This document shows, in pieces, positions 9,299-17,993 of a stretch of DNA of 35,929 bases. The notes below the pieces were generated by a model that worked only from the letters and a program-made list of their open reading frames with translations, searched no databases and had not been told where the DNA came from. The stretch comes from Paracoccaceae bacterium (lineage in GTDB: Bacteria > Pseudomonadota > Alphaproteobacteria > Rhodobacterales > Rhodobacteraceae), in the NCBI GenBank assembly GCA_028875855.1, contig JAGWVA010000041.1, forward strand, positions 1 through 35,929, written 5' to 3'. The stretch's first letter is position 1. Every line of letters begins with the position of its first letter. Position numbers and translations under genes: made by a program.

Positions 9299-9922
9299 TC
9301 AGCGGGGGACGGCCGCGCCGCCGCTGGCGCCAAGCAGCAGGCCGTAAAGGATGAAGGCCGCCGCCATCGCGCGCCGGAACCACAGGTTCGTCGCAGCCCC
9401 CATCGCGGCCCGCCCCATCAGCGCGCCAAGCGCGGTGTAGCCGCAATAGGACAGCGTCGTGATCGTCAGCGCCGTGGGGTAGATCACCCCCATCTGGTGC
9501 CAGATCGGCACATGCGGCTGCACGAACTGGGTGAAGGCGGCCAGATAGCCCGCGACGCTTTTCGCGTTGATCGTGGCGATCATCAACGCGCGCCCATAGA
9601 TCGTGTGCCCGGCGACATGCCCCTTGGCGGGCGGCCTGCCCGCCAGAAGCCAGCCGCGGATGCCAAGGCCGATCAGCACCGCGGCGCCCGCGAGCTTCAT
9701 CCCCTCGTAAAGCGCGGGAGAGGCCGCGATCAGCGCCGCGATCCCGAGGGCCGAGAGCGTCAGGAACAGCACGGCCTGCGTCAGGATTGCCAGCACGCCC
9801 CAGAGGGCGCGCGCAAAGCCATGCTGCATCCCGTTCGAGATGCAGTTCACCGCATTCGGCCCCGGCGTCGTGACGAAGACGACCCAGAAGAGCGCAAAGA
9901 CCGTCCAGCCGTGAAAACTCAT
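9299..9922 (-). CDS. LysE family translocator
   Basis: A 207-residue membrane protein with the LysE/RhtB pattern: an N-terminal hydrophobic segment, then TTPGPNAVNCISNGMQHG, then further transmembrane helices. INAKSVAGYLAAFTQF takes the place of the usual N-P-K motif. It is predicted to be an inner-membrane exporter of an amino acid or similar small molecule. A well-placed GGGAGG ribosome binding site supports the ATG. It sits in tandem with another family member but is too different to be a recent duplicate. Confidence 0.88.
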   Translation of the reverse strand: MSFHGWTVFALFWVVFVTTPGPNAVNCISNGMQHGFARALWGVLAILTQAVLFLTLSALGIAALIAASPALYEGMKLAGAAVLIGLGIRGWLLAGRPPAKGHVAGHTIYGRALMIATINAKSVAGYLAAFTQFVQPHVPIWHQMGVIYPTALTITTLSYCGYTALGALMGRAAMGAATNLWFRRAMAAAFILYGLLLGASGGAAVPR

Positions 9923-9982
9923 CGCGCGTCCCTCCCGCCGCCAAAGAGGCCGGAAAGGCGGGGAGGCGCAAGGGCGAAACGG

Positions 9983-10447
9983 TCAGAACGGGGCGGGGAC
10001 CGGCGCGAAGACACGGTCGAGGATGGCGGCAAGGCCGGACGCGTCGTCCTCGGTGAAGGCGGCGGGCCGGTCGCTGTCGAGGTCGAAGACGCCGATCAGC
10101 ACGCCCTGCGCATTGCGCACGGGGATCACGAGTTCCGACCGGGTAGAGGAGGCGCAGGCGATGTGGCCCGGAAAGGCATCGACATCGGGCACGAGCTGCA
10201 CCCGCCCTTCGCGCGCCGCCGCGCCGCAGACACCGCGGGTAAAGGGGATCGTCAGGCAGCCGTGGCCGCCCTGATAGGGGCCGATCTTCAGAAGGCCGGG
10301 TTCGGTGACGCGATAGAAACCGGTCCAGTCGAACCGGTCGTCGGAATGGTGCACCTCGCAGGCGACGGTCGCCATCAGGGCGACGGCATCCGTCTCCCCC
10401 TCGGTGAGGGACAGGATGGACGTGGCAAGGGCGGCATAGTCTGGCAT
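9983..10447 (-). CDS. msrC: Free methionine-R-sulfoxide reductase (GAF domain)
   Basis: A 154-residue single GAF domain. It resembles E. coli fRMsr (YebR) at IGPYQGGHGCLTIPFTRGVCG, then VDAFPGHIAC and SELVIPV. The three cysteines expected for catalysis and disulfide relay are present as C64, C74 and C98, which makes an active enzyme likely. It reduces free methionine-(R)-sulfoxide with thioredoxin, a cytosolic antioxidant role. I chose MPDYAALATS as the start because AGGAAAG lies upstream; the frame is open further but that part is antisense to the STAS gene. The 5' leader on this strand contains the 9-bp hairpin of dispersed element copy 2. Confidence 0.92.
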   Translation of the reverse strand: MPDYAALATSILSLTEGETDAVALMATVACEVHHSDDRFDWTGFYRVTEPGLLKIGPYQGGHGCLTIPFTRGVCGAAAREGRVQLVPDVDAFPGHIACASSTRSELVIPVRNAQGVLIGVFDLDSDRPAAFTEDDASGLAAILDRVFAPVPAPF

Positions 10448-10465
10448 CTGCGGTCTTTCCTGAAC

Positions 10466-10545
10466 AGAGGGGGCTGTCTGCCCCCTCTTGGCCTGCGGCC
10501 AATTCACGCCTGAGGATATTTTCGCCAAGGCGAAAGGGAAAGGGG
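10466..10545 (+). repeat. Dispersed Rhodobacteraceae intergenic element, copy 2
   Basis: A perfect 9-bp hairpin (AGAGGGGGC 10466-10474 with GCCCCCTCT 10480-10488) is followed by a GCGGCC segment and then GAGGATATTTTCGCCAAGG, then CGAAAGGGAAAGGGG. It shares the ATATTT...CCAAG..GAAAGGG core with copy 1 at 7858-7910, in the opposite orientation. It fills the divergent gap between msrC and the STAS gene. Confidence 0.6.
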
Positions 10546-10613
10546 GGCGGTTGAACACGGAATGGTAAGAAATGGTGCCTAGCCTGCACGCGAGGCGAGC
10601 GATGGAGGCAAAG

Positions 10614-10949
10614 ATGAACCTAGCCGTTGAATGGCAGGGCAGGACCATGATCGTCCGGGTCGAGGAAACCCGGATCGATGCGGCGGTCGCGATCCTGTTC
10701 AAGGACGCGATGCGGGAGATGGTGGCGATGCCGTCGGACCGGATCATCCTTGATCTGTCGCGGGTCGCCTTTCTCGATTCGAGCGGGCTTGGCGCGGTGG
10801 TCGCGGTGATGAAGCTCATGGACGCGGGGCGCCCGCTGGAAATCGCGGGGCTGACGCCCACCGTCGAAAAGGTCTTTCGCCTGACGCGGATGGACCGGGT
10901 CTTCACCATCCACCCGACCGCCGGGGCTGGCGATGACGATGCCCGATAG
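10614..10949 (+). CDS. STAS-domain anti-sigma factor antagonist
   Basis: A 111-residue SpoIIAA/RsbV-like protein. The phosphorylation site is in FLDSSGLGAVVAV, S56 or S57. When unphosphorylated such proteins bind an anti-sigma kinase and free its target; phosphorylation reverses this. The ATG at 10614 is preferred over 10602 because GGAGG (10605-10609) is then ideally spaced. The next gene starts inside the last codons of this one and encodes the matching HATPase, so the two are translationally coupled partners. No PP2C phosphatase or sigma factor gene is seen nearby, so those parts must be encoded elsewhere. Confidence 0.92.
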   Translation: MNLAVEWQGRTMIVRVEETRIDAAVAILFKDAMREMVAMPSDRIILDLSRVAFLDSSGLGAVVAVMKLMDAGRPLEIAGLTPTVEKVFRLTRMDRVFTIHPTAGAGDDDAR

Positions 10950-11418
10950 CGCCGAAGGCAAAGCCCATCCGGGGGCGATCCACTGCTGGCTGCCCGGCGA
11001 CGCCTTCGCCGTGCGCGCGACCCTTGCGCAGCTTCTGCCGCGACTGGCCGAACTGATCCCCTGCGAAGACGATCTGGGCGCCGCGGAAATCGTGCTGGCC
11101 GAGGTGCTGAACAACATCGTGGAACACGCCTACCGGGGTCGGCGCGGCGATATCGAAGTGGATCTGACGATAACGCCGGAAGGTGTGCGGTTCGTCGTCA
11201 CCGACAGCGGAGACCCGTTTCCCGACCGCCGCTTGCCAAGCGGGCGGCTGGTCGCGGGGCGGCTGACCGATTCCCTGCCCGAAGGGGGATTCGGCTGGCA
11301 CCTCATCCGCAACCTCTCGCGTGAGCTTCATTATGAACGAAACCGTGGACAAAACCGGCTCAGCTTCCTGCTTCCGGCCGATCAATCGCGAAAACGGGGC
11401 GAGATCGGGCGGAGTTAG
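10933..11418 (+). CDS. Anti-sigma regulatory factor, RsbW-like serine kinase
   Basis: A 161-residue GHKL (HATPase_c) protein of the RsbW/SpoIIAB group. The N box is EVLNNIVEHAY (E57, N60, N61), the G1 box DSGDPF (91-96) and the second glycine motif GGFGWHLI (118-125). Such proteins bind ATP, phosphorylate the STAS antagonist and sequester a sigma factor or other partner. It overlaps the upstream STAS gene by 17 bases. The start may be the ATG at 10933 or that at 10939. The C-terminus is short and basic. Confidence 0.9.
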   Translation: MTMPDSAEGKAHPGAIHCWLPGDAFAVRATLAQLLPRLAELIPCEDDLGAAEIVLAEVLNNIVEHAYRGRRGDIEVDLTITPEGVRFVVTDSGDPFPDRRLPSGRLVAGRLTDSLPEGGFGWHLIRNLSRELHYERNRGQNRLSFLLPADQSRKRGEIGRS

Positions 11419-11504
11419 GAAACATCGCCACGGAAATGCCGTCAAAGCTGCACGTCTCCGCCATGTCCGGGGTGGAAATGGACGCTGTTGCCACAAGGCT
11501 TCTC

Positions 11505-11546
11505 TCGGCGTCGCGGTCATCTGCCCCCACCTACCCGCGACGCCGA
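11505..11546. repeat. Long perfect inverted repeat upstream of the GGT gene
   Basis: TCGGCGTCGCGG (11505-11516) and CCGCGACGCCGA (11535-11546) form a perfect 12-bp stem with an 18-base loop, within the 185-base gap between the anti-sigma gene and the gamma-glutamyltransferase gene. There is no T run. It could end the STAS operon, structure the GGT leader, or be a DNA site for a dimeric regulator. Confidence 0.5.
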
Positions 11547-11603
11547 GACCTCCTTGGCAAAGCATTCCGTCCCCTCTACGTTGACCGCCGCAGGGAGGAC
11601 CAC

Positions 11604-13184
11604 ATGCGCGATTTCCAGAAACCGGGCCGATCCGCCGTCTATGCCATCAACGGGATGGCCGCGACCTCGCATCCCATGGCCAGCCGCACCGCGATCGACG
11701 TTCTGCAAGCGGGCGGGAATGCCGTGGACGCCGCGATTGCCGCGGCGGTCCTGCTGGGGATCTGCGAGCCGCAGATGACGGGGCTTGGCGGCGACTGCTT
11801 CGCCCTGCTGAAGCCCGCCGGCGAAGAGCGGATCATCGCGCTGAACGGATCGGGCCGCGCGCCCGGGGGCCTTAGCGCGGCCGCCATGCGCGAACGCGGG
11901 CTGGCCGCCGTTCCGCTCGACACCGCCGATGCGGTCACCATCCCCGGGGCGGTCGATGCCTTTTGCCGGCTTTCCGCCGACTGGGGCCGGCTCGGCCTTG
12001 CCGAGACGCTGGCCCCCGCCATCCGCGCCGCCGAGGAAGGCGTTCCGGTCGCCCCGCGAACCGCCTTCGACTGGGCGCTGGCCGAGGGGCGGTTGCAGGG
12101 CGACGCGCGGCGGCACTACCTGCTGGACGGCCGCGCCCCCCGCGTCGGCGCCGTCTTCCGCGCCCCGGGTCAGGCGGAGGTGCTCCGGCGCATCGCAGCC
12201 GAGGGGCGCGCAGGATTTTACGAGGGCGAAGTGGCGCAGGACATGGTTGCGTCGCTGGGCGCCCTGGGCGGGTGCCATAGCCTGCACGATTTCGCGGCCA
12301 CCGCCTGCGACTATACCGATCCGATCTCGGGCAGCTACGGCGGCGTGGACCTGATCGAGCATCCGCCGAACGGACAGGGCGCGACGGCGATCCTGATGCT
12401 GAACATCCTGAGCCACTTCGACCTTGCCGCCCTTGACCCCTTCGGCGCCCAGCGCGCGCATCTGGAGGCAGAGGCGGCAAAGCTTGCCTATGACACGCGC
12501 AACCGCGTCATCGCCGATCCCGATCGCACCGCGCGGCTGGCGCATATGCTGTCGCCCGTCACGGCAGAGCGTCTGGCGGCGCTGATCGACCCGAACCGCG
12601 CGATGGCCGCGGCCGCGCCGATCGCCGAGGCGGTGCACCGCGAGACGGTCTACCTGACCGTGGTGGACCGCGACCGGATGGCGATTTCGCTGATCTATTC
12701 CGTTTTCCACAGCTTCGGCGCCGGCCTCGCGTCATCCCGCTTCGGCATCAACTTCCAGAACCGCGGCGCGGGCTTCACGCTGGCCGAGGGTCACCCGAAC
12801 GAGGCCGCCGGCGGGCGCCGTCCGATGCACACGATCATCCCGGCCATGCTGCGCCGCAAGGGACGGGTGGAGATGCCCTTTGGCGTCATGGGCGGCGCCT
12901 ACCAGCCGAACGGGCACGCCCGCGTCGTGACGAACCTCGTCACCTACGGGATGGACCTGCAGGATGCCATCGACGCCCCGCGCAGTTTCTCGGGGCCCGA
13001 GGGGATGCAGGTGGAACGTGGCTATGGCGACGATGTTCGGGCGAAACTCGCGGAGATGGGGCATGACGTCAGCATCCCCGAAGGTCCGATCGGCGGGGCC
13101 CAGGCGATCCGCATCGACGCCGAGGCCGGCATTCTGGAAGGCGCGTCCGACCCGCGCAAGGATGGCTGCGCGCTCGGGTATTGA
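11604..13184 (+). CDS. Gamma-glutamyltransferase family protein
   Basis: A 526-residue N-terminal-nucleophile hydrolase. GGNAVDAAIAAAVLLGICEPQ and TGLGGDCFAL near the N-terminus are diagnostic. The likely autoprocessing site and nucleophile is T348 in HRETVYLTVVDRD, aligned with the TTHYSVVD region of E. coli GGT, giving a large and a small subunit after self-cleavage. Family members hydrolyse or transfer gamma-glutamyl groups from glutathione or related amides. No obvious signal peptide is present, unlike periplasmic GGT, so this may be one of the cytoplasmic GGT-like acylases. The start at 11604 has an excellent GGGAGGA ribosome binding site. Confidence 0.92.
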   Translation: MRDFQKPGRSAVYAINGMAATSHPMASRTAIDVLQAGGNAVDAAIAAAVLLGICEPQMTGLGGDCFALLKPAGEERIIALNGSGRAPGGLSAAAMRERGLAAVPLDTADAVTIPGAVDAFCRLSADWGRLGLAETLAPAIRAAEEGVPVAPRTAFDWALAEGRLQGDARRHYLLDGRAPRVGAVFRAPGQAEVLRRIAAEGRAGFYEGEVAQDMVASLGALGGCHSLHDFAATACDYTDPISGSYGGVDLIEHPPNGQGATAILMLNILSHFDLAALDPFGAQRAHLEAEAAKLAYDTRNRVIADPDRTARLAHMLSPVTAERLAALIDPNRAMAAAAPIAEAVHRETVYLTVVDRDRMAISLIYSVFHSFGAGLASSRFGINFQNRGAGFTLAEGHPNEAAGGRRPMHTIIPAMLRRKGRVEMPFGVMGGAYQPNGHARVVTNLVTYGMDLQDAIDAPRSFSGPEGMQVERGYGDDVRAKLAEMGHDVSIPEGPIGGAQAIRIDAEAGILEGASDPRKDGCALGY

Positions 13185-13187
13185 CGG

Positions 13188-13514
13188 TCAGTTCAGGTTG
13201 AACTGCAGCGGGTAACGGCCATCCTCGAAATCCCCGAAGAGGTCGGGCAGATCGGGATGGTCCACCGGCTCACCGGTTTCGTCGGGCACGAGGTTCTGTT
13301 CCGACACATAGGCCACGTAGTAGCTTTGGTCGTTTTCGGCCAGCAGGTGGTAGAAGGGCTGATCCTTCGACGGCCGGCTTTCCTCGGGGATAGCCTGATA
13401 CCAGTCCTCGGTGTTCGAGAACATCGCATCCACATCGAAGACGACCCCGCGGAACGGGTGCTTGCGGTGCCGCAGCACCTGACCGATGTGATATTTCGCT
13501 TGTGTATGCAGCAT
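13188..13514 (-). CDS. hspQ: Heat shock protein HspQ
   Basis: A 108-residue protein matching HspQ (YccV-like) throughout: AKYHIGQVLRHRKHPFRGVVFD, WYQAIPEESRP, QPFYHLLAENDQSYYVAYVSEQNL and GEPVDHPDLPDLF. In E. coli HspQ promotes degradation of certain proteins and is a specificity factor for Lon. I chose the ATG at 13514 over the TTG at 13529. It converges with the GGT gene with only three bases between the stops, and is divergent from the transglycosylase gene. I could not identify a convincing RpoH promoter in its upstream region. Confidence 0.95.
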   Translation of the reverse strand: MLHTQAKYHIGQVLRHRKHPFRGVVFDVDAMFSNTEDWYQAIPEESRPSKDQPFYHLLAENDQSYYVAYVSEQNLVPDETGEPVDHPDLPDLFGDFEDGRYPLQFNLN

Positions 13515-13701
13515 CGTTGTCGCCCCCAATGCTTATTTACTAATCCTGCACGCCCCGTGTTGTCCATCATCGAGGTCGAAAAAGCCACACCGCATTGTGA
13601 CTCTGAGGCAAACAGTCCGGTCGCCGGATTTGTCAGGAACCAGACCCCGCGCGCCCATTCCCAAAGGGGTGGATTTCCTATATCTTGGGAAAAAAAGAAC
13701 G

Positions 13702-14292
13702 ATGAGTGAGGCAATGGGCAGGGTTTACTGGGCAGCGGCGCTGCTGCTGGTTCTGGCTTCATGTGGCAGCTACAGGCCGCCGGATAACGTTAACGACGCC
13801 TGCGCGATCGCCCGTGAGCGGCCGCGCTTCCTGCGCGCCATGAAGGCATCGGAACAGCGATGGGGCGTGCCGGTCGAGGTCCAGATGGCGACGATCCGGC
13901 AGGAATCCGGCTTCCGCGGCAATGCGAAGACACCCTACCGCTGGATGCTGGGCATCATTCCGATGGGGCGCCAGTCTTCGGCCTTCGGCTATGCGCAGGT
14001 CCTGAACACGACATGGCGCGACTACAAGAGCGAGACAGGCCGCTGGGGCGCGAGCCGCGAGAACATCTATGACGCCGCCGATTTCATCGGCTGGTACATG
14101 GACAAAGCATCGCGCGTTGCGGGCATCTCGAAGACGGACGCCCGCGACCAGTATCTTGCCTATCACGACGGGATCGGCGGCTACATGAACCGCAGCTACC
14201 GCAACAAGGGATGGCTTCTGGCGGTTGCCGGCCGGGTTCAGCAGAACGCGAACATCTATGGGGCGCAGCTGCGAAGCTGCCGCCTGATCTGA
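13702..14292 (+). CDS. Lipoprotein with SLT-type lytic transglycosylase domain
   Basis: A 196-residue lipoprotein. The signal sequence ends in the lipobox LASC, with C21 as the lipidated residue, so it should be anchored in the outer or inner membrane. The SLT fold is shown by QMATIRQESGFRGNA (catalytic E68), SAFGYAQVLNTTWRDY and YHDGIGGYMNRSYRNKGW. Such enzymes cut peptidoglycan glycan strands, forming 1,6-anhydro-muramyl ends. Two ATG codons are possible (13702 and 13714): 13702 has a poor ribosome binding site, while 13714 has GAGG slightly too close. The gene converges with lolA after an 18-base gap. Confidence 0.88.
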   Translation: MSEAMGRVYWAAALLLVLASCGSYRPPDNVNDACAIARERPRFLRAMKASEQRWGVPVEVQMATIRQESGFRGNAKTPYRWMLGIIPMGRQSSAFGYAQVLNTTWRDYKSETGRWGASRENIYDAADFIGWYMDKASRVAGISKTDARDQYLAYHDGIGGYMNRSYRNKGWLLAVAGRVQQNANIYGAQLRSCRLI

Positions 14293-14310
14293 CGGCGCGG
14301 CGGGGCCGGA

Positions 14311-14928
14311 TCAGCGCCCCGCCCGACGTTGCGCCGCTAGCTGGATGTCGAACAGCGTATCGCCCAGCGTCATGCCGGTCTTGAAATCCGACAGGGTCAC
14401 GCTGGTCACGCCCCCCGCCTGGTCCGTCACAACCCATTGACGAAGCGCCACAGGGCTGTCCGAGAACACCAGCTTGATCGTCCCGTAATCCGGGTGTTCC
14501 GGGTCCTCGGCCACGACGACGGTATTCGCCCCTTCGGCATAGTGCGACACCACCATCCGCGCCTGGGTCAGATCGATATGCGGCCCAAGGATCAGGTTCA
14601 GCGGCGTGCGCGACAGGGGAAATTCCTCGGGCGGCTGGTTCGACTTCGGATCGAACACGGCCACCGAGCGGCTGGAGGCGATGACAAGGCTGCGGTCGGG
14701 CGGGTCGTATTCGAAGCGCATCCGGTAGGGACGGTGCAGGTAAAGCTTGCCGGTCGAGGTGGAGCCGTCCGCGTTCTCCTGCCGGAACGTCGCCGTCGCC
14801 GTGTCGAGGCCGTTGAGGTAGGTCGAAAGCTGGTCAAGCGAAAGCGCCTGCGCCGCGGCACTCAGCGGGGCGACAAGGGCGGCGGCGACGGTCAGCGCGA
14901 CGGCTGCAAAGAAGGAACGTGGTGTCAT
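14311..14928 (-). CDS. lolA: Outer-membrane lipoprotein carrier protein LolA
   Basis: 205 residues with a Sec signal peptide ending near SAAAQA, so the mature protein is periplasmic. LolA picks up lipoproteins released by LolCDE and carries them across the periplasm. The recognisable core is TATATFRQENADGSTSTGKLYLHRPYRMRFEYDPPDRSLVIASSR, the conserved FRQ...G...RP...R.EY pattern, followed by LNLILGPHIDL. It lies directly downstream of ftsK on the same strand, a common order in alphaproteobacteria, with a strong hairpin in the 77-base gap. Confidence 0.94.
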   Translation of the reverse strand: MTPRSFFAAVALTVAAALVAPLSAAAQALSLDQLSTYLNGLDTATATFRQENADGSTSTGKLYLHRPYRMRFEYDPPDRSLVIASSRSVAVFDPKSNQPPEEFPLSRTPLNLILGPHIDLTQARMVVSHYAEGANTVVVAEDPEHPDYGTIKLVFSDSPVALRQWVVTDQAGGVTSVTLSDFKTGMTLGDTLFDIQLAAQRRAGR

Positions 14929-14946
14929 GCTTCCGATCTAATGTCG

Positions 14947-14975
14947 CGCGGCCGGGCAATCCATACCCGGCCGCG
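14947..14975 (-). terminator. Hairpin between ftsK and lolA
   Basis: CGCGGCCGGG (14947-14956) and CCCGGCCGCG (14966-14975) form a perfect 10-bp stem with a nine-base loop just after the ftsK stop. There is no T run, so it may attenuate rather than fully terminate, or protect the ftsK mRNA end. Confidence 0.45.
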
Positions 14976-15005
14976 TCACGTCCTGTCATTTGGCGGCGAT
15001 CCGCC

Positions 15006-17981
15006 CTATTGTTCGGGCACGAGGATCTCGCGCTTGCCGACGTGGTTCGCCGGCGTGACCAGACCCTGTTCCTCCATCTGCTCGACCAGCCGGGCGGCCT
15101 TGTTGTAGCCGATGCCCAGCTTGCGCTGGATGTAGGAGGTTGAGCACTTGCGGTCCTTCAACACCACCGCCACAGCCTGATCGTAAAGCGCGTCGTCGCC
15201 GTCGGTATTGCCGCCAAGGCCAAGGACCAGGTCGATGTCGTCGGCCTTTTCCTCGTCCGGGCCATCGACGACGCCGGACATGTATTCCGGCGGGCCGAAG
15301 GACTTCAGGTGGGTCACGATCTCTTCGACCTCTTCGTCGCTGACGAAGGGGCCGTGAACGCGGGTGATGCGCGCGCCGCCGGCCATGTAGAGCATGTCAC
15401 CCATGCCCAGAAGCTGTTCGGCCCCCTGTTCGCCAAGGATCGTGCGGCTGTCGATCTTCGAGGTCACCTGGAAGCTGATCCGGGTGGGGAAGTTGGCCTT
15501 GATCGTGCCGGTGATGACGTCCACCGACGGGCGCTGCGTCGCCATGATGAGGTGGATGCCCGAGGCCCGCGCCATCTGCGCAAGACGCTGGATGCAGGCC
15601 TCGATCTCCTTGCCGGCGACCATCATCAGGTCGGCCATCTCGTCCACGATGACGACGATGTAGGGGATCGGGACGGGGGCGAATTCCTCCGTCTCGAAGA
15701 TCGGATCGCCGGTGTCTTCGTCGAACCCGGTCTGGATCGTGCGCTTGAACATCTCGCCCTTGGCCAGCGCTTCCTTCACGCGGCCGTTGAAGCCCTCGAT
15801 GTTGCGCACGCCCATCTTGGACATCTTGCGGTAGCGTTCCTCCATCTCGCCCACGACCCATTTGAGCGCGACGACCGCCTTCTTGGGGTCGGTGACGACG
15901 GGGGACAGCAGATGCGGGATGCCGTCATAGACGGACAGTTCCAGCATCTTCGGGTCGATCATGATCAGCCGGCATTCCTCGGGCGAGAGCCGGTAGAGCA
16001 GCGACAGAATCATCGTGTTGATGGCGACCGACTTGCCCGAACCGGTCGTCCCCGCGATCAGCAGGTGAGGCATCTTCGCAAGGTTGGCCACGACCGGACG
16101 GCCGCCGATGTCCTTGCCCAGCGCCAGCGGCAGCTTCATGTTGCTGTCGCCGAAATCGCGCGACGACAGGATCTCGCGCAGGACGACCTTTTCGCGGGTC
16201 GCGTTGGGCAGTTCGATCCCGATCACGCTGCGTCCCGGAACGGTGGACACGCGCGCCGACAGCGCCGACATCGACCGCGCGATATCGTCGGCCAGCCCGA
16301 TCACACGGCTGGCCTTCAGCCCCGGCGCGGGCTCAAGTTCGTATTGCGTGACGACCGGGCCGGGGTGAACGGCGACGATCTCGCCCTTGACGCCATAGTC
16401 GTCCAGCACGGTTTCCAGCATCCGCGCGTTTTCCTCGAGCGCGTCCTGCGGCAGGTAGTGACGTTCCACATCGGCCGGGTTGGTCAGCAGGCTGAGCGGC
16501 GGGTTCTCGTAGGCGGCCGGGGCATGATCGTCGAAGCGCAGGCTGGGCTGGGCCTCGGTCTGCGCCTGCCGCGACGGCGCGGCGGGCTTGCGCACGGCAG
16601 GCTGGACGACGCGCTTCGGCGCGCCGGCCTGCGGCAGAAAGCGCGGCGGCTCGGTCACGGCGGGATCGTCGTATTCGGCATAGGGATCGTCGAGCGGATC
16701 GACATCGTATTCGTCGAACGCATCGGGCGCGGCATAGGCCTGCGCGCTTACCATCGGCTCGGGCGGCAATTGCGCCGCGGCGGGCGCATGGCGCGTCACC
16801 GGCGGCTCCACCCGGGCCTGCGGCTGGCGCGGCTCGGCGACCAGCGGCTTGGCGCGGAAGCGCGGGGCCGGTTCGTCGTGCAGCACGCGGGACGACGGCT
16901 GGACCGGCGGCTCTCCCTGCGCGCGGGTCTGGATCGCATGGGCGATGCGGGCGCGGATGCGATCCGCGCTTGGCGCTTCGCCGTCGAAATGGTCGGGGAA
17001 ATCCGGCTCGACCAGTTCCGGCAGCGGGTCGGGCGACCGGCGGAACCCCGGCACGCGGCTGAGGAACGAAGCCCGCGGGGCAGGTTGTTGGGGCGGCAGC
17101 GGCGCGGCCGGCTGCGGCGCGCCCCGCTGCACCATGGGTTCGATCGGTTCGTAAGGCTGCGCGCGAAGGGCGGGGTTGCGCGCGGACAAGGGTTGCGGCC
17201 TGAGGTCGGCCGCCGGTTCATCCCAGTCGGCCGTATCGGCATCGCGTCGGGCCGCCTGCCGCGCGCGCAGACGCTGCGCGATCTGCGCCGAGCCGGTCGC
17301 CCCCTGACGCGCCATGCGATAGGACCCGGCCGCGCCGCTTGCGCCCTTGCGGATCAGCCAGTCATAGGTGCGCAGGGTTCCCACCAGCAGGAACAGCGCG
17401 ATGGCGCGCAGCTCGTTCCGGTCGAAGCCCGTGACGAACAGGAACATCGCGATGAAGGTCACGCCGACGATCACCGACAGAAGCTTCAGCGACAGGGCAA
17501 GGCCGAAGGGCATCATCATGACGAGCGTGCCCAGAACGGTATCGCCGAACAGCCCGCCCATCCCGAAGGCATGGCCCCAGTCGGCCGTCGGCGTATGGGT
17601 CGAGGCCGAGATCGAGCCAAGCGCGATGGCGATCGGGATGAAGATGACGCGGTTGATCGCGCGCTCTTCGCCCCGATGGGTCAGGAACCGCGCGCCCCAC
17701 AGGAACAGGATGGCCGGGATGCCCCACGCCCCGCGCCCCGCGATCACCATGAGGGGCGATGCGATCATCGCGCCCAGCGTGCCAAGCAGGTTGTGGCTGG
17801 CCGAATGGGTGTCCGACATCCAGCCCGGGTCCTTGGGGGAATACGAGACAAGCATCGCCGCGCCCAGGACCGCCAGCACGATCAGCGCCATGCCGAACAG
17901 CTCCTTGCCGCGCCGCTCGATAATGGCTTGCGTGTTCTGATCCAGGATCGGGTCGCGCTGTCTGATCTGATAGGATGCCAT
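15006..17981 (-). CDS. ftsK: DNA translocase FtsK
   Basis: A 991-residue septal DNA pump that clears chromosome ends through the division site and activates XerCD at dif. The N-terminus has four or five transmembrane helices (first at about residues 30-48). A long Pro/Gln/Ala-rich linker spans roughly 200-480. The motor follows, with Walker A GTTGSGKS at 644-651 and Walker [14 protein letters not shown]. The C-terminal winged-helix gamma domain ([27 protein letters not shown]) recognises orienting DNA sequences. All parts look intact. The gene starts 12 bases after the aminotransferase stop and is probably in one operon with it and the amidase. Confidence 0.98.
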   Translation of the reverse strand: MASYQIRQRDPILDQNTQAIIERRGKELFGMALIVLAVLGAAMLVSYSPKDPGWMSDTHSASHNLLGTLGAMIASPLMVIAGRGAWGIPAILFLWGARFLTHRGEERAINRVIFIPIAIALGSISASTHTPTADWGHAFGMGGLFGDTVLGTLVMMMPFGLALSLKLLSVIVGVTFIAMFLFVTGFDRNELRAIALFLLVGTLRTYDWLIRKGASGAAGSYRMARQGATGSAQIAQRLRARQAARRDADTADWDEPAADLRPQPLSARNPALRAQPYEPIEPMVQRGAPQPAAPLPPQQPAPRASFLSRVPGFRRSPDPLPELVEPDFPDHFDGEAPSADRIRARIAHAIQTRAQGEPPVQPSSRVLHDEPAPRFRAKPLVAEPRQPQARVEPPVTRHAPAAAQLPPEPMVSAQAYAAPDAFDEYDVDPLDDPYAEYDDPAVTEPPRFLPQAGAPKRVVQPAVRKPAAPSRQAQTEAQPSLRFDDHAPAAYENPPLSLLTNPADVERHYLPQDALEENARMLETVLDDYGVKGEIVAVHPGPVVTQYELEPAPGLKASRVIGLADDIARSMSALSARVSTVPGRSVIGIELPNATREKVVLREILSSRDFGDSNMKLPLALGKDIGGRPVVANLAKMPHLLIAGTTGSGKSVAINTMILSLLYRLSPEECRLIMIDPKMLELSVYDGIPHLLSPVVTDPKKAVVALKWVVGEMEERYRKMSKMGVRNIEGFNGRVKEALAKGEMFKRTIQTGFDEDTGDPIFETEEFAPVPIPYIVVIVDEMADLMMVAGKEIEACIQRLAQMARASGIHLIMATQRPSVDVITGTIKANFPTRISFQVTSKIDSRTILGEQGAEQLLGMGDMLYMAGGARITRVHGPFVSDEEVEEIVTHLKSFGPPEYMSGVVDGPDEEKADDIDLVLGLGGNTDGDDALYDQAVAVVLKDRKCSTSYIQRKLGIGYNKAARLVEQMEEQGLVTPANHVGKREILVPEQ

Positions 17982-17993
17982 GCCGTCCTCGTC

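Noticed and set aside
8615-9922. The two LysE-family genes as a recent tandem duplication
   Set aside because: They share the family pattern only; the sequences differ throughout, so they are old paralogues.
13530-13700. Heat-shock (RpoH) promoter for hspQ
   Set aside because: Expected from the gene's nature, but no convincing CTTG and CCCAT-like boxes at proper spacing were found.
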